From positions 3,596,001 through 3,660,000 of the forward strand of contig CP116226.1 of the NCBI GenBank assembly GCA_038182865.1: 64,000 nucleotides of DNA, in the 5' to 3' direction. The stretch comes from Microbacterium enclense (lineage in GTDB: Bacteria; Actinomycetota; Actinomycetes; Actinomycetales; Microbacteriaceae). Positions 27,591 to 36,605 of this stretch are shown here, in pieces; the first letter of the stretch is position 1, and each line of letters opens with the position of its first letter. The translations under genes were made by a program, and so were the position numbers. The notes beneath the pieces were generated by a model. It saw only the letters and a program-made list of their open reading frames with translations, searched no databases and was not told where the DNA came from.

Positions 27591-28445
27591 TCAGCGCACC
27601 TGGCGTACCGAGAATTGGAGGCGCGGGTGCGCGTACGCCTCCTGCGACTCGATGAGGCGCAGCTCGCGCGAACCCGACTCGTAGGTGTTCGTCAACAGGT
27701 CGAACACGCTCGAAGCGGTGCGCGCCAGAGCGTCCGCCGCGTCCCCGCCGCTGCGGCGGTAGTGAGCGGTGAAGAGGGCCGCGGTCACGTCGCCGGAGCC
27801 GTTCGCCTTCATCGGGATGAGCGGCGTCTGCACGATCCACGCGCCGTTGTCGTCGATGACCATCATCTCGATCGTGTCGGCCTCGCGGTCCGGCCGCTCG
27901 ACACTGGTGACGAGAATGGTCCGCGGACCGCGAGCTCGCAGCGCGTCGGCCGATTCCAGGGTCGAATCGATACTGCCGGGCTCCGTGCCGGTGAGGAAGC
28001 CGAGCTCGAACTGGTTCGGGGTGAGGATGTCGGCGACCGGCACCACGCGCTCACGCAGGAGCTCGGGGATCGCGGGAGCGACGAAGCAGCCCGACTTCGC
28101 GTTGCCCATGACGGGATCGCAGGCGTAGACGGCATCCGGATTCGCCTTCTTGACCCGCGCGACGGTGTCGATGATGACGTCGGCGATGCCCTCGCCGCCC
28201 TGGTATCCCGAGAGCACGACGTCGATCTCGGGAAAGATCCCGCGTTCCTCGATCCCGGTGATCACCGCGGCGACATCGTCGGGGGAGATGAGCGGTCCGC
28301 GCCACGCGCCGTAGCCGGTGTGGTTGGAGAAGTTGACCGTGTAGACGGGGAGAACCTCGACGCCGATGCGCTGGAGGGGGAAGACAGCGGCGGAGTTGCC
28401 GACGTGCCCGTACGCGACGGCGGACTGGATCGAGAGCACCTTCAT
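27591..28445 (-). CDS. pdxY: Pyridoxal kinase PdxY
   Basis: 284 residues, ribokinase fold. It starts MKVLSIQSAVAYGHVGNSAA, the PdxY/PdxK pyridoxal-site region, with VYACDPVMGNAKSGCFVAP and the C-terminal MKANGSGDVTAALF carrying the catalytic Asp of the GxGD motif. It phosphorylates pyridoxal (salvage) to PLP. Four bases overlap with the upstream pdxR gene, so both are on one message. Pairing a salvage kinase with the MocR regulator, divergent from de novo pdxST, makes this a compact vitamin B6 locus. Confidence 0.92.
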   Translation of the reverse strand: MKVLSIQSAVAYGHVGNSAAVFPLQRIGVEVLPVYTVNFSNHTGYGAWRGPLISPDDVAAVITGIEERGIFPEIDVVLSGYQGGEGIADVIIDTVARVKKANPDAVYACDPVMGNAKSGCFVAPAIPELLRERVVPVADILTPNQFELGFLTGTEPGSIDSTLESADALRARGPRTILVTSVERPDREADTIEMMVIDDNGAWIVQTPLIPMKANGSGDVTAALFTAHYRRSGGDAADALARTASSVFDLLTNTYESGSRELRLIESQEAYAHPRLQFSVRQVR

Positions 28446-29779
28446 TCTTCGATCCTCCCACCTCGCGGGGCGACCCGCCGCGTGCCCACGGCCGCGGCGA
28501 GGTCGTCAGCAAGCGTCGCCGCCGACGTCTCGTCGAGATCGTGCACCGTCAGGCGCAGGAACGATCCGGTAGCGGTGGAGAGGAAGAAGGGGTCCCCCTC
28601 GCGGACGAGCCAGCCGCGCCGCATCAGGTCCTCGCGGACGCTCGCAGCGGGCACCGGAAGGGGCACCCAGAGATTGAGGCCGTCCCCCGGTGCGACGGGG
28701 AGTCCGCGCTCGGTCAGCGCGCGGGCGAACGCCGCGTTCCGCTCGGCGTAATGGGTCGCGGCACGCTCGATATCGGCGCGCACCGCGTCGTCGGTGACGA
28801 GCGCGAGCGTCATCCGCTGGAGAATGTGGCTGACCCACGTCGTCCCGGGCGTGAGCCGCACGGCGAGACCGTCGGCGGTGTCGGGATCGGATGCCGTGAC
28901 AGCCAGGCACGTGTCGGGACCGAGGAACTTCGACATCGAACGGATCCGCACCCACCGGCGCTGCCCGGAGCCGATGACCGAGTGCAACGGCACCCGCGAC
29001 AGGAGAGAGAAGTGGTCGTCCTCGATGACGAGGACGTACGGGTACTCGGCGAGAAGAGCCCGCAGTCCCGCAGCCCGATCGGGGCTCAGGCTCGCCCCGG
29101 TGGGGTTGTGGGCGCGCGGCGTGCAGATGACCGCGCGGACGCCGGCCTCGAGCGCGGCACGGAGCCCGTCGACCGTCATCCCCTCGGCATCCACCTCGAC
29201 GGGAACCGCCCGGTATCCGCCGGTGCGCACCGTGTGCAACGCGGAGAGGAAGCACGGATCTTCCAGCGCCACCGCGTCGTCGCGCTGAAGCGCCTGTGCC
29301 AGCAGTCTCTCGATCGCGTCGCTCGCGCCACTGGTCACCGTGATGCGCAGGTCGTCGTGCGGGAGCTGATCGGCCATCCACTCTCGGGCCCAAGCCTCGA
29401 GGCCGGGATCGATGACCGGTTCTCCGTAGAGCACCGGCCGCGTGGAGCGGACGAGGGCGGCGGTGGGATCGGGGATCAGCGACGGGTCGGGGTTGCCCGT
29501 GCCGACGTCACGCAGCACGGTGTCGGGGGCATAGCCCTCCTGTGCGACCGCGGTCCGGTCTGCCACACGCGTGCCACCGCGTCCTCGCGCCTCGACGAGC
29601 CCCGCTTGGGCGAGCTGGCGGTATGCGGCGACGACGGTGTTGCGGTTGACACCGAGGTCGGCGGCCACGGTGCGCACGGGTGGTAACAGCGTGCCCGGGG
29701 CGAGCTCGCCACGCTCGATGCGCTCGCGGAGGTCTGCGGCGATTCCGGATGCCGATCGCCCGGTGATGTCGATGGTCAT
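28442..29779 (-). CDS. pdxR: MocR-family regulator of vitamin B6 genes (PdxR-like)
   Basis: 445 residues. The N-terminal GntR winged helix (residues about 1-70: LRERIERGELAPGTLLPPVRTVAADLGVNRNTVVAAYRQLAQ) is joined to a fold-type I aminotransferase-like domain. The PLP-binding segment SMSKFLGPDTCLAV keeps the Lys. Longer readings run into the divergent pdxS and are rejected. PdxR proteins sense PLP and control pdxST; divergent placement and direct repeats in the spacer support this assignment. It is co-transcribed with pdxY. Confidence 0.85.
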   Translation of the reverse strand: MTIDITGRSASGIAADLRERIERGELAPGTLLPPVRTVAADLGVNRNTVVAAYRQLAQAGLVEARGRGGTRVADRTAVAQEGYAPDTVLRDVGTGNPDPSLIPDPTAALVRSTRPVLYGEPVIDPGLEAWAREWMADQLPHDDLRITVTSGASDAIERLLAQALQRDDAVALEDPCFLSALHTVRTGGYRAVPVEVDAEGMTVDGLRAALEAGVRAVICTPRAHNPTGASLSPDRAAGLRALLAEYPYVLVIEDDHFSLLSRVPLHSVIGSGQRRWVRIRSMSKFLGPDTCLAVTASDPDTADGLAVRLTPGTTWVSHILQRMTLALVTDDAVRADIERAATHYAERNAAFARALTERGLPVAPGDGLNLWVPLPVPAASVREDLMRRGWLVREGDPFFLSTATGSFLRLTVHDLDETSAATLADDLAAAVGTRRVAPRGGRIEE

Positions 29780-29809
29780 ACGCCCCCCTGAGTTCCGATC
29801 AGCATATGT

Positions 29810-29840
29810 CCTGAGCCATGCTACGGTTTGGCCTAAGCCA
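29810..29840. promoter_or_regulatory. Direct repeats in the pdxR-pdxS spacer, candidate PdxR operator
   Basis: CCTGAGCCA at 29810-29818 and CCTAAGCCA at 29832-29840 match at 8 of 9 positions and start 22 bases apart, about two helical turns. The second lies inside an inverted repeat, TTGGC-CTAA-GCCAA. Direct-repeat sites are characteristic of MocR-type regulators. Confidence 0.5.
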
Positions 29841-29896
29841 ATACATCGCGCCCCGAAGCGCGCCACCACGCGCCTTCCGCGCGGAACGGAGAAGCC

Positions 29897-30770
<874 letters not shown>

Positions 30771-30781
<11 letters not shown>

Positions 30782-31376
30782 CGCGCCCCGCGTCGGCGTC
30801 CTCGCCCTTCAGGGCGATGTGCGCGAGCACCTGGCGGCGCTGACCGTCCTCGGCGCCGACGCTCGTCCCGTGCGTCGGCCCGAGGAGCTCGCCGCCGTGG
30901 ACGGGCTCGTTCTCCCCGGCGGCGAATCGAGTGTCATCGACAAACTCGCTCGCGCCTTCGGCCTGTTCGATCCGATCCGCGCCGCCATCGCCGGCGGGAT
31001 GCCGATGTACGGCACCTGCGCGGGTCTGATCCTCCTCGCCGACCGCATCGACGGTGCCATCGCCAACCAGCAGACGTTCGGCGGGATCGACGCCCGCGTC
31101 GCGCGCAATGTCTTCGGCAGTCAGACCGCGTCCTTCGAGACCGACCTCGACGTCCCGGCTTTCGGCGCACCGCCGATACACGCGGTGTTCATCCGCGCCC
31201 CCGCGGTGGTCGAGTGGGGTCCGGATGCCGAGCCCCTGGCATCCCTCCCCGATGGGCGGGTGGTCGCGATCGAACAGGGGGTGCTGCTCGGAACGGCGTT
31301 CCACCCCGAATCGACGGGGGAGACGCGCTTCCACGAGCGCTTCCTCTCACGTGTGGAGGATCGCCTGCGCAGATGA
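30771..31376 (+). CDS. pdxT: Pyridoxal 5'-phosphate synthase, glutaminase subunit PdxT
   Basis: 201 residues from GTG at 30771, chosen because it overlaps the pdxS stop and begins just before the conserved RVGVLALQGDVREH. The class I glutamine amidotransferase triad is complete: Cys near 83 (YGTCAGLILL), His 178 and Glu 180 (FHPES). LPGGESSVIDKL supplies the oxyanion loop. It releases ammonia from glutamine and channels it to PdxS. Confidence 0.95.
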
Positions 31377-31453
31377 CCGCGGCATGGACGGCGGAGCGTG
31401 TTGCGTTCCTCATCCGCCCCTGATGATCCGCCCGTCGGAGCGCGCACCCGATG

Positions 31454-31498
31454 AACGCGCCCCGCGCGCTCCGCGGAGGCGAGCACACGGGGCGCGTT
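31454..31498. terminator. Possible bidirectional terminator after pdxT
   Basis: AACGCGCCCCG at 31454-31464 pairs with 31488-31498 around a 23-base loop that can itself fold. It lies between pdxT and the convergent secreted-protein gene. Confidence 0.5.
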
Positions 31499-31516
31499 CG
31501 GATCAGGGCGTCCGCG

Positions 31517-32230
31517 TCATTGGAAGTACCCGCCGCACGCAACGGTCTGGGTGCAGATGGCTCGGAAGTACTTCGTCGCCGCGGTGTTCCCCCACGGGAC
31601 GCTTCCTCCCGCACCGGTCGAGCCGCCCGTGCCGACGTAGTAGTACTTCTGCCACGTGCCGAATTCGCTTCCGTTGTAGCCGCGGTAGAAGCCAAGGCCT
31701 TCGCCGGACGCTCGCTGGTTGTAGCCGGGGTTGGTGAAGAAGGAATAGCTGACGGTTGCGCTGTCGTCCCAGCCGATCGCCGACCCGCCACGGAACGGGT
31801 CGGAGTAACCCGCACTCGTCGCCCCCCACGCGTAGGAGTCCGCCGCCAGCGGGGACGCCGCGCCGCGATCGTCCGCGGGAACCGACGCCGAGCCGACCCC
31901 CGCGCGTATCGCCGCGACTTCGCGGGCAAGAGTCTCCTCCGTCAACCCGTTCGGAAGAGATCCGTCGGCGTCTTTGACAACGACGACGGTCTCGTCGCTT
32001 ACGGGGCCCGTCGGGTAGAAGACCGCGTCACCTACCCTCTCTCCCTCGGAGCGGTCCAGGAGCACGTAGCCCTTGGCGTCTGCCTCCTTTGCTTTCGCGA
32101 TGAGCGTCTGCTCGACCGCGGCATCCGAATCGGCCTCGGAAGACGCGTTCGCTGCCGCCGATGACGTCAGCACCAGACCGCTGACGACAAGGGGAACGGC
32201 GAGGACCGATGCCATCCGTGTTCTCTTCAT
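31517..32230 (-). CDS. Secreted protein of unknown function
   Basis: 237 residues from ATG at 32230 with GGAGAGAG directly upstream. Residues 1-31 form a Sec signal peptide (basic MKRTRM, hydrophobic SVLAVPLVVSGLVL, then SSAAANAS with AxA-type cleavage). An acidic middle follows. The C-terminal 110 residues are rich in Gly, Tyr, Ser and Trp (YAWGATSAGYSDPF, GLGFYRGYNGSEFGTWQKYYYV) and end with two Cys ten residues from each other, CTQTVACGGYFQ being the tail, so a disulfide is possible. No family recognised. It sits in a sparse, lower-GC region. Confidence 0.6.
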   Translation of the reverse strand: MKRTRMASVLAVPLVVSGLVLTSSAAANASSEADSDAAVEQTLIAKAKEADAKGYVLLDRSEGERVGDAVFYPTGPVSDETVVVVKDADGSLPNGLTEETLAREVAAIRAGVGSASVPADDRGAASPLAADSYAWGATSAGYSDPFRGGSAIGWDDSATVSYSFFTNPGYNQRASGEGLGFYRGYNGSEFGTWQKYYYVGTGGSTGAGGSVPWGNTAATKYFRAICTQTVACGGYFQ

Positions 32231-32757
32231 CTCTCTCTCCAATCGCCTGTGACTCGAGGGGATATGAAGCGAAGCGCGTTCGCTTCACGGCGTCGAATCT
32301 ACGTAACGCGCGACCAAGATCGCGTCCCCTCTTCGGGGGACACGACGATCGCATTCGGGAGGCGGGGCAACAACGATCCGTGAGCCGGCACACCGGCGCC
32401 GACACGACGGAATCACGTGACGACGCGCCCGCGCTCTCGACATGGAACCCATGTCCATATTCGCCGCATAAAGGGGGATACGGATCACCCGACGCAGCGG
32501 CCGGGGAGAGCATTCTTCGAGCGGCTATGGCGGTTGCCGAACGCACACGCTTCTGCGTACCAACGGCCGGGGCGCGAGTTCGCCCCCTCGAACCGGGCCT
32601 CCTCTGAGTAGCCCAAAATCTCAGCGAGCACTATCGCGTTGGCGGTCGCGAGCCGCTCGTCTGACAGTTGAGGGCGCAGCACCTCTCGAATCCGCGCAGT
32701 TGCGTTCGAATGATCGTTCCTGAGCGCGAAACTGGGGCCGCCGCTACAATCAGCGGC
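32231..32757. other. Gene-free region with three inverted repeats
   Basis: 527 bases without a convincing gene. Three dyads stand out: TGAAGCGAA-gcgcg-TTCGCTTCA at 32265-32287, GTCCCC-tcttcg-GGGGAC at 32324-32341, and GACATGG-aac-CCATGTC at 32439-32455. The first lies 35 bases before the secreted-protein start and could be its operator. GC content looks lower than in neighbouring operons. Confidence 0.5.
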
Positions 32758-32760
32758 GTG
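32739..32760 (+). promoter_or_regulatory. -10 element inside a dyad, leaderless DCC gene
   Basis: TACAAT at 32745-32750 is close to consensus and ends seven bases before the GTG start at 32758. It lies in a small inverted repeat (CGCCGCT-related arms 32739-32745 and 32752-32758), so a protein bound there could block transcription. Confidence 0.5.
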
Positions 32761-33141
32761 ACGCAGCACCAAGCGATGCTCGTGTACGACGGCGACTGCG
32801 CCTTCTGCACGACATGGGTGACCCGGCTCAAGAACACCCTTGGTGTGTTCCCCGAGGCGCAGCCCTGGCAATGGCTTGATCTGGAACAGTTCGGCCTCAC
32901 AGACAGCGATGCGAGAAGCGCCGCCTGGTTCTTCCGGGGTGGTGAGGTACTCCGGGGACATGCCGCATTCGGTGCAATCCTGCGCATGCAGGATTCGCTC
33001 GGCTTGAGATTCCTCGGGAACCTTCTCGTGACTCCACCGTTCTCGTGGTTCGCCAGAGTTGGGTACTTCTTCATTGCTCGCTACCGGCATCGCCTTCCGG
33101 GAGGAACACCTGCCTGCGCGATGCCGAATCAGCGAAGCTAG
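32758..33141 (+). CDS. DCC-family thiol-disulfide oxidoreductase-like protein (DUF393)
   Basis: 127 residues from GTG at 32758. The DCC signature is at the N-terminus: VYDGDCAFCTTWV with C14 and C17 forming the CxxC pair, followed by AAWFFRGGEVLRGHAAFGAIL. The fold is thioredoxin-like; the redox partner is unknown. A hydrophobic stretch (FLGNLLVTPPFSWFARVGYFFIARYRHRLPG) lies near the C-terminus. Codon use is less GC-biased than in adjacent operons (AGA, TTG, ATT, GTT present), which suggests recent acquisition. Confidence 0.8.
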   Translation: MTQHQAMLVYDGDCAFCTTWVTRLKNTLGVFPEAQPWQWLDLEQFGLTDSDARSAAWFFRGGEVLRGHAAFGAILRMQDSLGLRFLGNLLVTPPFSWFARVGYFFIARYRHRLPGGTPACAMPNQRS

Positions 33142-33374
33142 ATCAGACCCTCGGCGCGAAGATTCTCGACGCGCTCCTGAAATCCCATCCGACGCTCGCG
33201 TTGGTACGCCGTCCATAGGTTCGGCCGATCCGTCACGTCCATGCCGTCGCGGTGCGGCCGCTCCCGCCGCTGATCGCCCGCGTGATCGTCGATCCGAAGC
33301 GACCCGCCGGGCAGCGCCAGATCCCGCGCTGAACGATCATCCCGGCGTAAGAGGACGACGCCGAACCCGGGGCC
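33138..33374 (-). pseudogene. Possible 3' remnant of a gene, or unrecognised small gene
   Basis: A 78-codon open frame on the minus strand ends in TAG at 33138 and is bounded upstream by TGA at 33375. Its composition looks protein-like rather than random: VVLLRRDDRSARDLALPGG, then MDVTDRPNLWTAYQRERRMG and the tail VENLRAEGLI. There is no ATG or GTG before residue 45, so it is either the truncated end of a longer gene or a short gene starting at the internal ATG (34 residues). It overlaps the DCC stop codon. No family recognised. Confidence 0.3.
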
Positions 33375-33434
33375 TCAGCCCCAAAAACACAAGAGGCCCG
33401 CGGCTTGGTATCCGCAGGCCATTCGTGCCCACGA

Positions 33435-33449
33435 TATCGTTGACCCATG
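33435..33449 (+). promoter_or_regulatory. -10 element of a probably leaderless yebC
   Basis: TATCGT at 33435-33440 ends six bases before the ATG at 33447. The spacer TGACCC holds no ribosome site. Confidence 0.5.
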
Positions 33450-34205
33450 TCCGGACACTCCAAATGGGCCACGACCAAGCACAAGAAGGCGGTCGTCGAC
33501 GCCCGCCGCGCGAAGTCGTGGGCCAAGCTCATCAAGAACATCGAGGTCGCGGCCAAGCTCGGCGGCGCCGACCTCCAGGGCAACCCGACCCTCTTCGACG
33601 CCGTCCTCAAGGCCAAGAAGACCTCGGTCCCCAAAGACAACATCGATCGCGCGATCAAGCGCGGTGCCGGCATCGGCGGCGAAGCGGTCGAGTACCTCTC
33701 GATCATGTACGAGGGCTACGGCCCCAACGGTGTCGCATTCCTCATCGAGTGTCTGACCGACAACAAGAACCGCGCTGCGGCCGAGGTGCGCACCGCCCTC
33801 AGCCGCAACGGCGGTACTCTCGCCGACCCGGGCAGCGTCGCCTACAACTTCAGCCGTAAGGGCGTCATCGTCGTGCCGAGCGAAGGCACCACGGAAGACG
33901 ACGTCATGCTCGCGACCCTCGAGGCCGGCGCCGAGGAGATCGAGCCTCACGGCGACGGGTTCGGCATCATCACCGACGCGAGCGATCTGGTGACCGTCCG
34001 CTCGGCCCTGCAGGAGGCGGGGATCGAGTACGACTCCGCCGACGTCGAGTTCGTCCCGTCGCTGAAGATCGAGGTCGACGCCGACACCGCGCGCAAGGTG
34101 TTCCGCCTCATCGACGCCCTCGAAGACAGCGACGACGTGCAGAACGTCTACACGAACTTCGACCTGAGCCCCGAGGTGCAGGCCGAGCTCGAGAACGACG
34201 AGTAA
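33447..34205 (+). CDS. yebC: YebC/PmpR family transcription or translation factor
   Basis: 252 residues beginning MSGHSKWATTKHKKAVVDARRAKSWAKLIKNIEVAAKLGG, the hallmark N-terminus. IDRAIKRGAGIGGEAVEYLSIMYEGYGPNGVAFLIECLTDN follows. The three-domain family is ascribed roles as a DNA-binding regulator and, more recently, in translation of proline-rich stretches. Its placement directly upstream of ruvCAB is widely conserved in bacteria. The start is fixed by the conserved MSGHSKW. Confidence 0.95.
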   Translation: MSGHSKWATTKHKKAVVDARRAKSWAKLIKNIEVAAKLGGADLQGNPTLFDAVLKAKKTSVPKDNIDRAIKRGAGIGGEAVEYLSIMYEGYGPNGVAFLIECLTDNKNRAAAEVRTALSRNGGTLADPGSVAYNFSRKGVIVVPSEGTTEDDVMLATLEAGAEEIEPHGDGFGIITDASDLVTVRSALQEAGIEYDSADVEFVPSLKIEVDADTARKVFRLIDALEDSDDVQNVYTNFDLSPEVQAELENDE

Positions 34206-34240
34206 GGGCGCGCCCTCGACTCGACCACGGCCCCTGCGCT

Positions 34241-34256
34241 TAGCGTGGGGGCCGTG
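34241..34256 (+). promoter_or_regulatory. -10 element of a possibly leaderless ruvC
   Basis: TAGCGT at 34241-34246 ends seven bases before GTG at 34254. A start at GTG 34245 would overlap the -10 and is less likely. Confidence 0.35.
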
Positions 34257-34856
34257 TCTCGTTCCCTCCGCGTCCTCGGTATCGACCCCGGCCTCACGCG
34301 CTGCGGCGTCGGAATCGTCGACGTCTCACCGAACCGCACGGCGTCGCTCGTGCACGTCGGTGTCGTCCGGTCGGCAACCACCGACCCGATCGAGAAGCGT
34401 CTGGCGGCGATCGCCGCCGGGATCCGCGCCGTCCTGGCCGCGCACGATCCGCAGGTCGTCGCGGTCGAGCGGGTCTTCGCGCAGAACAACCGCCACTCCG
34501 TGATGGGAACCGCCCAGGCCAGCGGCATCGCCCTGCTGTTGGCGGCCGAACACGGAATCCCCGCCGCCACGCACACCCCGAGCGAGGTCAAGGCTGCCAT
34601 CACCGGGTACGGGTCGGCCGACAAGCTCCAAGTCCAGACGATGGTCGCGCGGGTGCTCCGGCTCGATGCTCTGCCGCAACCGGCGGACGCCGCTGACGCG
34701 CTGGCCATCGCGCTGTGCCACGCCTGGCGCGGGGGAGCGGCCGCCGTCTCCGGCGAGGCGACGCTCACCCCGGCTCAACGCGCGTGGCGCGACGCCGAGA
34801 AGCGTCGTTCTCCCCAGGCACGTGTCGCTCGAACACATGTACGAACCGACGCGTAA
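34254..34856 (+). CDS. ruvC: Crossover junction endodeoxyribonuclease RuvC
   Basis: 200 residues. The catalytic acids of the RNase H-like fold are D11 (GIDPGLTRCG), E72 (VAVERVFAQNN), D145 and D148 (PADAADALAIALCH). It resolves Holliday junctions by paired nicks. GTG at 34254 is preferred over the GTG three codons upstream because RuvC proteins begin just before the first Asp motif. The C-terminal 30 residues form a basic tail. It is followed after nine bases by ruvA. Confidence 0.95.
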   Translation: MSRSLRVLGIDPGLTRCGVGIVDVSPNRTASLVHVGVVRSATTDPIEKRLAAIAAGIRAVLAAHDPQVVAVERVFAQNNRHSVMGTAQASGIALLLAAEHGIPAATHTPSEVKAAITGYGSADKLQVQTMVARVLRLDALPQPADAADALAIALCHAWRGGAAAVSGEATLTPAQRAWRDAEKRRSPQARVARTHVRTDA

Positions 34857-34865
34857 GCTGAGGGC

Positions 34866-35486
34866 ATGATCTCTTCGCTGCACGGGGCGGCGGCCCACGT
34901 CGCCGACGACTCGCTGGTCATCGTGGTGGGCGGTGTCGGTTTCTCCGTCGCCGTGACCGCGCAGTTCGCACGGACGGTGCACGTCGGCGACGACATCCAC
35001 CTGCACACGAATCTCATCGTGCGAGAAGACGCCCTCTCGCTCTACGGCTTCGAGAGCCGCGAAGAACTCACGGTGTTCACGCAGCTCATCAGCGTCACGG
35101 GCGTCGGCCCGAAGTCCGCCCTCGGGGTGCTCTCCTCGCTCACGGTGCCGCAGATCGCGCAGGCCGTGGCAGACGACGACGACGCCCCCTTCCGCCGCGT
35201 CTCGGGCATCGGCCCCAAGACCGCGAAGCTCATCGTCGTGCAGCTCGCAGGCAAGCTCGCCGTGGTTCCGGTCGCAGCGCCCGCGGCCGTGGCAGCGCAC
35301 GGTCAGGTACCCCTCCAGGTCACGCAAGCGCTGGTCGGACTGGGCTGGACCGAACGCACCGCCGCCGAGGCGGTGGCATCCGTGGCCGAAAACGCCTCCG
35401 AGAGCGACCGCGCCTCGGTCCAGGCGCTGCTGCGCCTCACGCTCGCGCTCCTCGGGCCCGCGCGCAAGGAGACCGTGGGTGGCTGA
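34866..35486 (+). CDS. ruvA: Holliday junction branch migration protein RuvA
   Basis: 206 residues: N-terminal OB fold (MISSLHGAAAHVADDSLVIVVGGVGFSVAV), tandem helix-hairpin-helix motifs (FTQLISVTGVGPKSALGVLS and FRRVSGIGPKTAKLIVVQL), and a flexible linker leading to the C-terminal domain III that contacts RuvB. RuvA tetramers hold the four-way junction. It overlaps ruvB by eight bases. Confidence 0.96.
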   Translation: MISSLHGAAAHVADDSLVIVVGGVGFSVAVTAQFARTVHVGDDIHLHTNLIVREDALSLYGFESREELTVFTQLISVTGVGPKSALGVLSSLTVPQIAQAVADDDDAPFRRVSGIGPKTAKLIVVQLAGKLAVVPVAAPAAVAAHGQVPLQVTQALVGLGWTERTAAEAVASVAENASESDRASVQALLRLTLALLGPARKETVGG

Positions 35487-36525
35487 CGTCCGCGACGCCG
35501 GCGCCCCCGACGACGAGACCGAGCTCGCGATCGAGGGGGCGCTCCGCCCCACGTCTCTTGCGGAGTTCGTCGGACAGCAGAAGGTCCGGGGGCAGCTCCA
35601 GCTGCTCCTCGATGCCGCGCGGATCCAACAGCGCTCGCCCGATCACATCCTGCTCTCGGGGCCTCCCGGTCTCGGCAAGACGACGCTCGCCATGATCGTG
35701 GCCCACGAGAGCGGTCGGCCCCTGCGCCTATCGAGCGGGCCGGCCATCCAGCACGCGGGAGACCTCGCCGCGCTGCTGTCATCGCTCACCCCGGGCGAGG
35801 TCCTATTCATCGATGAGATCCACCGCATGGCGCGCTCGGCGGAAGAGATGCTGTACCTCGCGATGGAAGATTTCCGCATCGACATCATGGTCGGCAAGGG
35901 TGCGGGGGCGACGAGCATCCCCCTCGACCTTTCTCCGTTCACGCTCGTGGGCGCGACGACGCGCGCGGGCCTGCTCCCCAACCCGCTGCGCGACCGGTTC
36001 GGCTTCACGGCGCACCTCGAGTACTACGAGCCCGAAGAACTCGAGCGGGTCGTGTCGCGGTCGGCATCCATGCTCGATGTCGGACTGCCCGGCACCGCGC
36101 GGTCGGAGATCGCGCGCCGCTCGCGCGGCACACCCCGCATCGCGAACCGCCTGCTGCGCCGGGTGCGCGATTACCTCGTCGTACACGGCCCGTCCGCCGG
36201 CACCGATGACGGTCACGCCGACGTCCGCACCGTGGGCGCCGCCCTCGACCTCTACGACGTGGATGCCATCGGACTCGACCGCCTCGACAGGGCCGTTCTC
36301 GATGCACTCGTGCGCCGCTTCCGCGGCGGCCCCGTGGGCCTCAGCACGCTCGCCGTGGCGGTGGGGGAGGAACCCGAGACCATCGAGTCGGTGGTCGAGC
36401 CCTACCTCGTGCGCATCGGCTTCATGGGCCGCACGCCGCGCGGCCGGGTCGCCACCCCCGAGGCCTACGACCACCTCGGCGCTCCCCACCCCGACGGCCT
36501 GCTCCGATTCAGCCAGGGGTCATGA
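35479..36525 (+). CDS. ruvB: Holliday junction branch migration ATPase RuvB
   Basis: 348 residues. AAA+ motor with Walker A GPPGLGKTTLA near residue 60, Walker B LFIDEIHRM, sensor 1 TLVGATTRAGLL with the arginine finger region NPLRDRFGF, and a C-terminal winged helix with FMGRTPRGRVATPEAYDHLG. It drives branch migration with RuvA. GTG at 35479 overlaps the ruvA stop. The C-terminus ends shortly after the winged helix. Confidence 0.97.
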   Translation: MADVRDAGAPDDETELAIEGALRPTSLAEFVGQQKVRGQLQLLLDAARIQQRSPDHILLSGPPGLGKTTLAMIVAHESGRPLRLSSGPAIQHAGDLAALLSSLTPGEVLFIDEIHRMARSAEEMLYLAMEDFRIDIMVGKGAGATSIPLDLSPFTLVGATTRAGLLPNPLRDRFGFTAHLEYYEPEELERVVSRSASMLDVGLPGTARSEIARRSRGTPRIANRLLRRVRDYLVVHGPSAGTDDGHADVRTVGAALDLYDVDAIGLDRLDRAVLDALVRRFRGGPVGLSTLAVAVGEEPETIESVVEPYLVRIGFMGRTPRGRVATPEAYDHLGAPHPDGLLRFSQGS

Positions 36526-36605
36526 CCTATACTCGGCGAGGGATTCCCCGACCCCCGCTAGGCAGTGCCGCATGGCGCGCCTGACCTGAAAGGTGCACCG
36601 CCTCC

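Noticed and set aside
33369..33382. Hairpin GGGGC-CTCA-GCCCC followed by five A bases
   Set aside because: The T run would lie upstream of the stem on the minus strand and is an A run on the plus strand, so it is not an intrinsic terminator for either direction.
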